Shown piece by piece: positions 7,679 through 14,677 of a stretch of DNA of 64,000 nucleotides (position 1 is its first letter; each line of letters begins with the position of its first letter). The notes below the pieces were generated by a model. That model was not told the DNA's origin. It saw only the letters and a program-made list of their open reading frames with translations, and did not search any database. The stretch covers positions 806,001 to 870,000 of the forward strand of contig JASNYI010000003.1 in assembly GCA_048500275.1 (NCBI GenBank), read 5' to 3'. Source of the DNA: UBA5066 sp048500275. Lineage in GTDB: Bacteria > Acidobacteriota > Thermoanaerobaculia > UBA5066. Position numbers and translations under genes: made by a program.

Positions 7679-8950
7679 TCAGAGCCCGCCGCGGGCCAGG
7701 AGCTCCGCCTTCGTCCTTCCGAGGACGTCGTGCTTCCTCCCCACCTTCACGAATGCCTCGAGGGCCCTCTCGAGGTGCTCCCGCGTGTGGGCCGCCGAGA
7801 GCTGCGTCCGGATGCGCGCCTGCCCCTTCGCCACGACCGGGAAGAAGAAGCCGACGACGTAGACCCCCTCGGCGAAGAGGTCGCGCGCGACCTCCTGGGC
7901 GAGCTTCGCGTCGTAGAGCATCACCGGGACGATGGGGCTCTCGCCCGCCTTCACGTCGAACCCCGCCTCGACGAGCCCCTTCCGCCAGAACCGCGTGTTC
8001 TCCTCGAGCCGGTCGCGCCGCTCGGTCGTCTCCGAGACGAGGTCGAGGACCTCGAGCGTCCCCGAGACGATGACGGAGGCGAGCGTGTTCGAGAAGAGGT
8101 ACGGCCGCGCCCGCTGGCGGCACATGTCGACGAGCTCCCTCCGGCCGCTGACGCAGCCCCCCGAGGCGCCGCCGAGCGCCTTGCCGAACGTCGTCGTCAT
8201 CAGGTCGACCCGGCCGAGGACGCCGAAGTGCTCGGGCGTCCCGCGCCCCGTCTTCCCGATGAACCCGGAGGCGTGCGAGTCGTCGACGAACGTGAGTGCC
8301 CCGTGCTTCTCCGCGAGCGCGACGATCTCGTCGAGTTTCGCGAGGTCGCCGTCCATCGAGAAGACGCCGTCGGTGATGACGACCCGGAAGCGCTTGTCGG
8401 CGTGCTCGAGGAGCTTCTCCTCGAGGTGTCCCAGGTCGGAGTGCTTGTAGGTGTCGGTCGTCGCCTTGCAGAGCCGCATCCCGTCCACGATGGAAGCGTG
8501 GACGAGGCGGTCGGCGATCAGGACGTCCTTCTCGCCGAAGAGCGCCTCGAAGACGGCGGCGTTCGCGTCGAGGCAGGAGGAGAAGAGGATCGTCTCCTCC
8601 GTCCCGAGGAACTCCGTGAGGCGGCGCTCCAGCTCGCGGTGGACGTCCTGCGTCCCGCAGATGAAGCGGACGGAGGACATCCCGTAGCCGCGGCGGTCGA
8701 GGCCCGCGTGGGCGGCCGCCACGACGCGCGGGTGCGAGGAGAGGCCGAGGTAGTTGTTCGCGCAGAGGTTGAGGACCTTCTTCGGCTCCGCCCCCGCGGG
8801 AAACTCGACCTCGATCTCGGCCCCCTGCGGGTCGTGGATGAAGCGCTCCTCCTTCCAGAGCCCGGCGGCGCGGATGGCGTCGAGCTCGGCGCGATAGACG
8901 TCGCGGAAGGAGGCGACCGCGGGCGGGGCGGACGCGACGGCGGCGTCCAC
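7679..8950 (-). CDS. KBL-type alpha-oxoamine synthase (glycine C-acetyltransferase-like)
   Basis: 423 aa from a GTG two bases beyond the ACP stop. Closest by eye to 2-amino-3-ketobutyrate CoA ligase: NLCANNYLGL, SVRFICGTQD, FVDDSHASGF with the PLP-stacking/binding region near Asp223/His226, the Schiff-base lysine in TTFGKALGG (Lys257), and the C-terminal FFFPVVAKGQARIRTQ. Classical KBL condenses glycine with acetyl-CoA or cleaves 2-amino-3-ketobutyrate. No threonine dehydrogenase is adjacent; instead the gene follows an acyl carrier protein and an adenylating enzyme, so the acyl donor may be ACP-bound. A plain KBL role remains possible. Confidence 0.85.
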   Translation of the reverse strand: MDAAVASAPPAVASFRDVYRAELDAIRAAGLWKEERFIHDPQGAEIEVEFPAGAEPKKVLNLCANNYLGLSSHPRVVAAAHAGLDRRGYGMSSVRFICGTQDVHRELERRLTEFLGTEETILFSSCLDANAAVFEALFGEKDVLIADRLVHASIVDGMRLCKATTDTYKHSDLGHLEEKLLEHADKRFRVVITDGVFSMDGDLAKLDEIVALAEKHGALTFVDDSHASGFIGKTGRGTPEHFGVLGRVDLMTTTFGKALGGASGGCVSGRRELVDMCRQRARPYLFSNTLASVIVSGTLEVLDLVSETTERRDRLEENTRFWRKGLVEAGFDVKAGESPIVPVMLYDAKLAQEVARDLFAEGVYVVGFFFPVVAKGQARIRTQLSAAHTREHLERALEAFVKVGRKHDVLGRTKAELLARGGL

Positions 8951-8952
8951 GG

Positions 8953-9210
8953 TCAGGCCCTCACCGCCGAGAGGCGCTCGACGAGGGCGGCGATCGACTC
9001 GACGGTGTCGAAGGCCTCCGGCGAGGCGTCGGCGTCGGGGATCTTCAGGTCGCACCTGCGCTCGAGGAAGCGCTTGAGCGAGACCATCGAGAAGGAGTCG
9101 ACGATGCCGCCCGAGATGAGGCGGGTCGTGAAGGTCAGCTCGCGGTCGTCCCCCTCCTCGAGGTACTCGCGGCGGACGTAGTCGAGGATGGCCTGGCGAA
9201 GGTCGTCCAT
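8953..9210 (-). CDS. acyl carrier protein
   Basis: 85 aa, acidic and helical, with the phosphopantetheine attachment motif GGIVDSFS (Ser39; D-S-F instead of the usual D-S-L). It lacks the typical fatty-acid AcpP context and sits between an adenylating enzyme (two-base gap upstream) and an alpha-oxoamine synthase (two-base gap downstream). It therefore looks like a dedicated carrier that holds an acyl or aminoacyl group for the synthase. The holo-ACP synthase that would modify it is in the same operon. The ATG is preceded by GGAGG. Confidence 0.85.
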   Translation of the reverse strand: MDDLRQAILDYVRREYLEEGDDRELTFTTRLISGGIVDSFSMVSLKRFLERRCDLKIPDADASPEAFDTVESIAALVERLSAVRA

Positions 9211-9212
9211 GT

Positions 9213-10976
9213 TCAGTCCTCCATCAGCGTCGAGACGTCGCCGAGCGGCTCGCCGAACTCCTGCGCCCGCAGGACCCGCCGGACGATCTTCCCGCTCCGC
9301 GTCCTCGGGAGCGACGGGACGAAGGCGATCTCCTGCGGCATGGCGATGGGCGAGAGGCGCTTGCGGACGAAGTTCATGATCTCGAGCTCGAGGTCGGGCG
9401 AGCCCTCGAACCCCGGCTTGAGCGTGACGAACGCCTTGACGACCTCCATGTTCACCGGGTCGGGCTTCGCCACGGCGGCCGACTCGGCGACCGCGGGGTG
9501 CTCGAGGAGGGCCGACTCGATCTCGAACGGCCCCACGAGGTGCCCGCCGGTGTTGATCACGTCGTCGTCGCGGCCGACGAACCAGAAGTAGCCGTCGGCG
9601 TCGACGGTCCCGCGATCTCCCGTGAGGTACCAGCCGTTCGCGAACTTCTTCGCGTAACCCGCGGGGTTGCCCCGGTACTCTCGGATCATCGAGGGCCAGC
9701 CCGGCACGAGGCCGATCATCCCGACGCGCCCCGCCTCGGCGATCGGCTCGTACGTCTTCAGGTCGAGGATCGCCGCGGTGATGCCGGGGAAGGGCTTGCC
9801 CATCGAGCCCGCCTTGACCGGCATCCCGGGGTAGTTCGAGACGACGATGCAGCCGGTCTCGGTCTGCCAGAAGGTGTCGTGGAACGGAAGACCGAACGCC
9901 TCGCGCGACCAGTGGACGGCCTCGGGGTTCAGCGGCTCGCCGACGCTCGCGAGGTGCCGGAGCGCCGAGAGGTCGTGCCGCTTCACCACGTCGAGCCCCT
10001 CCTTCATCAGGAGGCGGATCGCGGTCGGCGCCGAGTACCAGACGGTGACCCTTCGCTTCTCCAGGAACGAGTACCACCGCTCGGCGCCGAACCCGGCGTC
10101 GAGGACGACCTGGGTGACGCCGCAGGCCCAGGGGCCGATGATCCCGTACGAGGTCCCCGTCACCCAGCCCGGGTCGGCGTTGCACCAGTAGACGTCGTCG
10201 TCCGAGAGGTCGAGGGCCCACCGCGTCGTCAGGTACTGCGACACGAGCGAGCGGTGGACGTGCTGCGCCCCCTTCGGCTGCCCCGTCGTCCCGGAGGTGT
10301 AGTGGAGGACCGAAGGCGACTCCGGCCCCGCGGGGAAGACGTCGAACGCCTCGACGCGCGGCAGGCCGTCGAGGTCGAGGGCGACCTCCCCGTCCCCCAG
10401 CTTCGCCTCGCCCGCGTCCACGACGACGACGAGCCTGAGGTCGGGGAGCAGCGCCCGCGCGCGCCTCACCTTCGGCAGGTGCTTTCGCTGGGTCAGGATG
10501 CAGCAGGTCCCGGCGTCGAGGAGGCGGGTCGCGAGCGACTCTTCGCCGAACGCCGAGAAGAGCGGCTGGACGACCGCGCCGAGCTTCAGGATGCCGACGA
10601 ACGCGAGGTAGAGCTCGGGGACGCGGTCCATGAAGAGGCAGACCCGCTCTCCCGGCCCGACGCCTCTCGCGGCCAGCCACGCCGCGACCGTGTTCGAGAG
10701 GACCCGAAGGTCGTCGAAGGTGTAGAGCCTCTCCTGCCCGTCGGACCCTTCCCAGGCGAGGGCGGGCTTCGTCCCCTTTCCGAGCCGGCAGATCCGGTCG
10801 GAGAGGTTCCAGCCGATGTTCACCGGGTCGCCTCGCCCCCACCCGAGCTCGCGCTCGGCGATCGACCAGTCGAAGCCCTCGCGGGCCTTCTCCCAGGAGC
10901 CGATGTTCGGCGGGCGGGCCACGCCGGCCGGCGGCGCTTCGAGCAGCGCTCCTCCCGTCGTCACTCCGTCTTTCAT
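9213..10976 (-). CDS. acetate/acyl-adenylating enzyme (acetyl-CoA synthetase-like)
   Basis: 587 aa, ANL superfamily. The AMP-binding P-loop YTSGTTGQPKG, motifs DTFWQTETG, YLTGDRG and FVGRDDDVINTGG, and the C-terminal catalytic lysine in RSGKIVRR are all present. The architecture and WQTETG motif are those of short-chain acyl-CoA synthetases such as AcsA; the enzyme would form acetyl- or small-acyl-AMP and transfer it to a thiol. In this operon the acceptor could be the adjacent ACP instead of CoA. Its ATG overlaps the stop of acpS (ATGA) and its stop lies two bases before the ACP start. Confidence 0.88.
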   Translation of the reverse strand: MKDGVTTGGALLEAPPAGVARPPNIGSWEKAREGFDWSIAERELGWGRGDPVNIGWNLSDRICRLGKGTKPALAWEGSDGQERLYTFDDLRVLSNTVAAWLAARGVGPGERVCLFMDRVPELYLAFVGILKLGAVVQPLFSAFGEESLATRLLDAGTCCILTQRKHLPKVRRARALLPDLRLVVVVDAGEAKLGDGEVALDLDGLPRVEAFDVFPAGPESPSVLHYTSGTTGQPKGAQHVHRSLVSQYLTTRWALDLSDDDVYWCNADPGWVTGTSYGIIGPWACGVTQVVLDAGFGAERWYSFLEKRRVTVWYSAPTAIRLLMKEGLDVVKRHDLSALRHLASVGEPLNPEAVHWSREAFGLPFHDTFWQTETGCIVVSNYPGMPVKAGSMGKPFPGITAAILDLKTYEPIAEAGRVGMIGLVPGWPSMIREYRGNPAGYAKKFANGWYLTGDRGTVDADGYFWFVGRDDDVINTGGHLVGPFEIESALLEHPAVAESAAVAKPDPVNMEVVKAFVTLKPGFEGSPDLELEIMNFVRKRLSPIAMPQEIAFVPSLPRTRSGKIVRRVLRAQEFGEPLGDVSTLMED

Positions 10977-11377
10977 CCGTCCCTCCTCTCCTCCGTACCC
11001 GTTTCGCGCTCGAGGACGACGCTCGCCGAGGCGAGCGCCGCGGTGTGCGACAGCGACACGAACGCCGCGGTGACGCCGAGCCGGTCCGCCGCGCGCCGCG
11101 CCGCGCCCGCGAGGACGAGGCGAGGCCGCCCGGCCTCGCCCCTCCGGACCTCGACGTCCCGGAGCGAGACGGCCTCCGGCCCGCTCCCCACCGCCTTCCA
11201 GAAGGCCTCCTTTGCGGCGAAGCGGGCGGCGAAATGCCGCGCGGGGTGTGCCATCCCTTCGCAGTACGCCGTTTCGCCCGGGCTGAAGACGTCGTCCCGA
11301 AACCCCGCCCCGTCGCGCGCCAGCTCCCGCGCCATGCGCCCGACGTCGAGGAGATCGATTCCGATCCCGACGATCAA
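10973..11377 (-). CDS. acpS: holo-[acyl-carrier-protein] synthase
   Basis: 134 aa from a TTG chosen because GGGAGG lies seven bases upstream and the AcpS homology begins at once (IVGIGIDLLDVGRM). AcpS transfers 4'-phosphopantetheine from CoA to apo-ACP. The Mg-binding Asp is in GIGIDLLD, and the second motif RFAAKEAFWKAVGSG is complete; SLSHTAALASASVV closes the fold. A longer frame upstream to 11479 exists but its residues are not AcpS-like. First gene of the operon; overlaps the adenylating-enzyme gene by four bases. Confidence 0.88.
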   Translation of the reverse strand: MIVGIGIDLLDVGRMARELARDGAGFRDDVFSPGETAYCEGMAHPARHFAARFAAKEAFWKAVGSGPEAVSLRDVEVRRGEAGRPRLVLAGAARRAADRLGVTAAFVSLSHTAALASASVVLERETGTEERRDG

Positions 11378-11398
11378 GTCCGCCTCCCGTGGAGACAG

Positions 11399-11424
11399 CG
11401 TCTCCGTCCTGAACGACGGAGACG
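11399..11424. promoter_or_regulatory. perfect 10-bp inverted repeat upstream of acpS
   Basis: CGTCTCCGTC and GACGGAGACG separated by six bases, 22 bases upstream of the acpS start codon. It could be a repressor site or an RNA hairpin in the leader; no U-tract follows. Confidence 0.4.
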
Positions 11425-11506
11425 AACTCCGCACCCTCCGGTTACAGGGAAAGGTGGTGCTGCATCGCAGAAGTGTCAAGGAAACGGAGGCGGGAACCTC
11501 ACTTCT

Positions 11507-12412
11507 TCAGTCTTCTTCGCGAAAGGCCTCGCGCACCGCGCCCCAGGCGGGCGAGCCGGGAGTGACCAGCTCGAAGTGCCCGGCTGAGGGGACCTCGACG
11601 AGGGAGACCGCGTCGCCGGCCGCGCGGGCCTTCCTCTCGTACTCCCGCACGGTCCGGATCGGGACGATGGTGTCTCGCGTCCCCGCCACGAGGCGCTGCG
11701 GCACGCCGAGCGGGAGGCGCGCCGCCGGGGACGCCGAGCGAAGGCGCACCTCGCGCAGCGAGGTGGGACCGAGAAGCCCGTCGAGAGCCCCGGCGCACGG
11801 CGTTCCCGGGACGTCCAGGAGGTCGGCGTACGGGGCGAGGGCGACGACGCGCGACGGGCGGACGCGGACCGGCGTCCTGAGCGGGTCGTCGGGAGGGAGC
11901 CCCGCCCTCGCCGCGAGCCAGAGCGCGAGATGCGCCCCCGCCGAGTGCCCCGCGACGGTCACGCGCTGGCGCGACACGGGGGCCCGCAGCGCGAGCTCGT
12001 CGACGAAGTCGAGGGCCGCGGCCGCGTCGAGGAAGGTGCCGGGCCAGCCGCCCCCCTCCTCACCGACCCGCGTGTACTCCACGCTAAGGACGGCGAGACC
12101 CGTTTCGTCGGAGAGCGCCCGGCAGAAGCCACCGACGGGCTCCAGGCCGTACTGCGACATCCAGCAGCCGCCGTGGAAGAAGACGACCAGGCGGTACGGC
12201 CGGACGCCCTTCGGGAGGTAGAGGTCCGCGAAGCGGGAGGGGCCGGCGCCGTACTCGAACCGCTGGTCGGCCGGAACGGGCCCCCGGGCGACGTAGTCCT
12301 TCGTCCCGAGGAGGGCGGGCCCGGCCGGCGAAGGCGCGTCGCCCCCGAGGGCGGCGGCGCCCGCGACAGCGAGCGCCGAGAGCGTGAGCGTCGTGGCGAG
12401 GTGGCGTTTCAT
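11507..12412 (-). CDS. secreted alpha/beta-hydrolase (esterase/kynurenine formamidase-like)
   Basis: 301 aa. An N-terminal signal peptide (about residues 1-22) is followed by an esterase/lipase fold: oxyanion HGG in VVFFHGGCW, nucleophile GHSAG (VTVAGHSAGAHLAL), a late acid in LVAGTRDTIVPI and His in SAGHFEL. The HGGCW motif and order resemble BD-FAE/kynurenine-formamidase-like esterases, but the substrate is unknown. It is on the same strand as acpS, about 130 bases upstream, and probably a separate unit. Confidence 0.83.
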   Translation of the reverse strand: MKRHLATTLTLSALAVAGAAALGGDAPSPAGPALLGTKDYVARGPVPADQRFEYGAGPSRFADLYLPKGVRPYRLVVFFHGGCWMSQYGLEPVGGFCRALSDETGLAVLSVEYTRVGEEGGGWPGTFLDAAAALDFVDELALRAPVSRQRVTVAGHSAGAHLALWLAARAGLPPDDPLRTPVRVRPSRVVALAPYADLLDVPGTPCAGALDGLLGPTSLREVRLRSASPAARLPLGVPQRLVAGTRDTIVPIRTVREYERKARAAGDAVSLVEVPSAGHFELVTPGSPAWGAVREAFREED

Positions 12413-12479
12413 GCCGGCGTCTCCCGTCGCGAAGAGCTTCGCACGGGAGACGCCGTGGGGCGACCGCCGGGGACTTCCC

Positions 12480-13178
12480 CTACTTCCCGGTCTCGGCGCG
12501 CTTCTCCTGGATCACCATGACCTTCACCTTCTCGCCGTCGCCCTCGTCCTTCGCGACCCAGGTCATCGGCATCGCGCCCGGCGCGAAGACGACCCCCTCG
12601 TCGAGCATCTCCTGGAGGACCTGCTCCACGGCGTCTCGGGTCCTCCGGTCGAGGCTCTCGAGGCTCTTCGGCGCGGCCTTCGCGAGGACGTCGGCGGCGC
12701 TCGCCTTCGGGCCGTCCTCGCCGGTCCGGTAGACGTAAGCGTGCTTCTTGACGACGACCTTCTTCCCGTCGTCGCCTGTGAAGAGCATGTTCGTCTCGCC
12801 GCCGTCGCCGGTCCGGATCACGTGGACTTCCTTACCGCCCGGCAGGAGGACGTGGGGCCCCTCCCCGTCGATCGCGGTCTTCACCTTGATCTCGCGGTCG
12901 CCCGTCTTCACCGTGTAGCCGTCTTCGGTCCGGGTGACGGTGACGGGCTTGCCGGACTCGGACGTCAGCGACTTCGTCTCGCCCGGCTTCATCGGCTCGA
13001 GCTTCAGGACAGTCGCCTCCCTGTCCTTCGAGGTCGAGATCGTGATCGTCGTTTCCTCCTGCTCCTCTCCCGCCTGCGCTTCCCGGGCGAACGGGAGGAG
13101 CGGGGCGGCGAGGGTCAGGACGGCGCCGAACGTCAGGGCGCCGAGGGCGGCACGGGGAACGATGCGGGAGAGACTCAT
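12480..13178 (-). CDS. secreted protein of unknown function under a sigma-54 promoter
   Basis: 232 aa. A signal peptide (about residues 1-36, ending AREAQA) precedes a charged mature protein rich in short beta-type repeats (VTVTRTEDGYTVKTGDREIKVKT, VIRTGDGGETNMLF). A helical C-terminal part (LESLDRRTRDAVEQVLQEML) follows. I recognise no domain. The ATG at 13178 has GGAGG six bases upstream; longer frames are not protein-like. It is the gene next downstream of a histidine kinase/NtrC pair and has its own sigma-54-type promoter, so it is probably a target of that pair. Its beta-rich, TGD/TDDG-containing style resembles the sensor domain of the kinase, which may mean they recognise the same ligand or each other. 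Confidence 0.75.
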   Translation of the reverse strand: MSLSRIVPRAALGALTFGAVLTLAAPLLPFAREAQAGEEQEETTITISTSKDREATVLKLEPMKPGETKSLTSESGKPVTVTRTEDGYTVKTGDREIKVKTAIDGEGPHVLLPGGKEVHVIRTGDGGETNMLFTGDDGKKVVVKKHAYVYRTGEDGPKASAADVLAKAAPKSLESLDRRTRDAVEQVLQEMLDEGVVFAPGAMPMTWVAKDEGDGEKVKVMVIQEKRAETGK

Positions 13179-13230
13179 CGGGAACCTCCGTTCGAGGTCT
13201 TCCGGCTCTGGCCGGGACCGTCCTCTCCTG

Positions 13231-13247
13231 CGCAAGCGCCGGGCCAG
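13231..13247 (-). promoter_or_regulatory. sigma-54 (-24/-12) promoter
   Basis: On the minus strand CTGGCCCGGCGCTTGCG matches YTGGCACGRNNNTTGCW at all but two of the specified positions, with the invariant GG and GC correctly spaced. Transcription would start near 13220, about 40 bases before the secreted-protein ATG. Confidence 0.65.
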
Positions 13248-13257
13248 CCGGGGGCCG

Positions 13258-13305
13258 CCCGAAACCGCCCGCGAGGTCCCGAAATGGGGAACCCGGTCCC
13301 GAAAC
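13258..13305. promoter_or_regulatory. three direct repeats, 20-nt period: probable activator sites
   Basis: CCCGAAAC/T occurs at 13258-13265, 13278-13285 and 13298-13305, exactly 20 bases apart; the last two extend to GGTCCCGAAAY. They lie directly upstream of the -24 element and downstream of the stop of the NtrC-type gene. They would place an activator on one face of the DNA, about two turns apart. Confidence 0.55.
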
Positions 13306-13309
13306 CGGG

Positions 13310-14677
13310 CTACTCCCCGGCCGGAGCCAGGCCGAACTTCTCGAGGCGGTAGAGGAGGGCCTTGTAGGGGAGGTCGAGGAGGCGCGCCGCGCGGGCGCGA
13401 TTTCCTCCGGAGAGCTCGAGCGCCTGCCGGAGGGCCTCCTTCTCGTGCTCCTCCCAGGAGAGCCCGCCCGGGGGGAGCCTCCAGCCCGCGTCGACCGTCG
13501 GCCTGCCGGCGACCGGCCCGGGAAGGTCTCCCGCCGAGACCCGGCCCCCCTCGGAGAGGAGGACGAGCCGCTCGACGACGTTCGCCAGCTCGCGGACGTT
13601 TCCGGGCCACGAGTGCTCGACGAGACGCGCCAGGAGCGCCGCGGGGAACGGCTCGACCCGGATGCCGTAGCGCCGCTCGGTGCGCGCGACGAAGTGCCGG
13701 ACGAGGAGAGGGACGTCCTCCCGGCGCTCGCGGAGCGGCGGCAGGGTCACCGAGACGACGTTCAGGCGATAGTAGAGGTCCTCGCGGAAGCGTCCCGCGG
13801 CGACCTCCTGCCCGAGATCCCGGTTCGTGGCGGCCAGGATCCTCGCGTCCGTCGTGATCTCCGACGACCCGCCGATCCGCGTGACGACACCCTCCTGCAG
13901 CGCGCGCAGGAGCTTGGGCTGGAGCGGCAGCGGCAGCTCTCCGACCTCGTCGAGGAAGAGCGTCCCGCCCGTCGCCTGCTCGAGCTTCCCCTTGCGCGTC
14001 CGGTCGGCGCCCGTGAAGGACCCCTTCTCGCTGCCGAAGAACTCGGCCTCGACGAGGGTCTCGGGAATCGCCGCCGCGTTCACGGCCACGAAGGCGCCCG
14101 CCCGGCGCCGCGACAGGGCGTGGAGAGCGCGCGCGACGAGCTCCTTCCCCGTGCCGCTCTCCCCCGTCAGGAGGATCGTCGCGTCGGTCCCGGCGAGCTT
14201 CTCGACCTGCCGGTAGAGCCTCTCCATCGAGGGGCTCTTCCCGACGAGGTCGACGAGGCGGTCGCGGTCCCGCACCTCTTCCGAGAGGCGCCGGTTCTCG
14301 TCAGCGAGCCTCCGGGAGCGCAACGTCCTTTCGACGGCGAGGAGGAGCGCGGCGCGTTCGAACGGCTTGGTCAGGTAGTCGTCGGCTCCGGCCCTGACGG
14401 CGGCCACGGCGTGGGCGATCGTCCCGTACGCCGTCGCCATCACGAAGCCCGTCTCCGGGAAACGCGCCCTCACCTCGGCGAGAAGCTCCATCCCGTCGCG
14501 CCCCGGGAGTTTCCAGTCGGAGAGGACGAGGTCGACGGGGGCCGAGGCGAGGTCCGCGAGCGCGGCGTCGACGGAGCCCGCCTCCGCGACGAGGTATCCC
14601 TCTCCGCGAAGGATCCCCGCGACGAGCTTCCGCTGGTCGACCTCGTCCTCCACGAGGAGGAGGCGGGCCTCAGGCAC
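13310..14677 (-). CDS. NtrC-family sigma-54-dependent response regulator
   Basis: 455 aa. Receiver domain 1-120 with phosphoacceptor Asp54 (LVLSDWKLPG) and Lys104 (LTKPF); AAA+ domain with Walker A GESGTGKE (172-179), sigma-54-contacting loop GSFTGA (219-224, Ser in place of the usual first Ala), Walker B GGTLFLDE (237-244) and arginine-finger region FREDLYYRL; C-terminal Fis-type helix-turn-helix (about 415-450, GGNRARAARLLDLPYKALLYRL). It activates sigma-54 promoters after phosphorylation by the adjacent kinase, whose gene it overlaps by eight bases. Confidence 0.95.
   Translation of the reverse strand: MPEARLLLVEDEVDQRKLVAGILRGEGYLVAEAGSVDAALADLASAPVDLVLSDWKLPGRDGMELLAEVRARFPETGFVMATAYGTIAHAVAAVRAGADDYLTKPFERAALLLAVERTLRSRRLADENRRLSEEVRDRDRLVDLVGKSPSMERLYRQVEKLAGTDATILLTGESGTGKELVARALHALSRRRAGAFVAVNAAAIPETLVEAEFFGSEKGSFTGADRTRKGKLEQATGGTLFLDEVGELPLPLQPKLLRALQEGVVTRIGGSSEITTDARILAATNRDLGQEVAAGRFREDLYYRLNVVSVTLPPLRERREDVPLLVRHFVARTERRYGIRVEPFPAALLARLVEHSWPGNVRELANVVERLVLLSEGGRVSAGDLPGPVAGRPTVDAGWRLPPGGLSWEEHEKEALRQALELSGGNRARAARLLDLPYKALLYRLEKFGLAPAGE

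Noticed and set aside
9213..10976. A non-ribosomal peptide or polyketide cluster around the ACP
   Set aside because: No condensation, ketosynthase or thioesterase domains are nearby; the operon has only the discrete enzymes described.
11378..11479. An N-terminal extension of AcpS up to 11479
   Set aside because: The extra residues are not AcpS-like and cross the perfect hairpin at 11399-11424; the TTG at 11377 has a good ribosome site.
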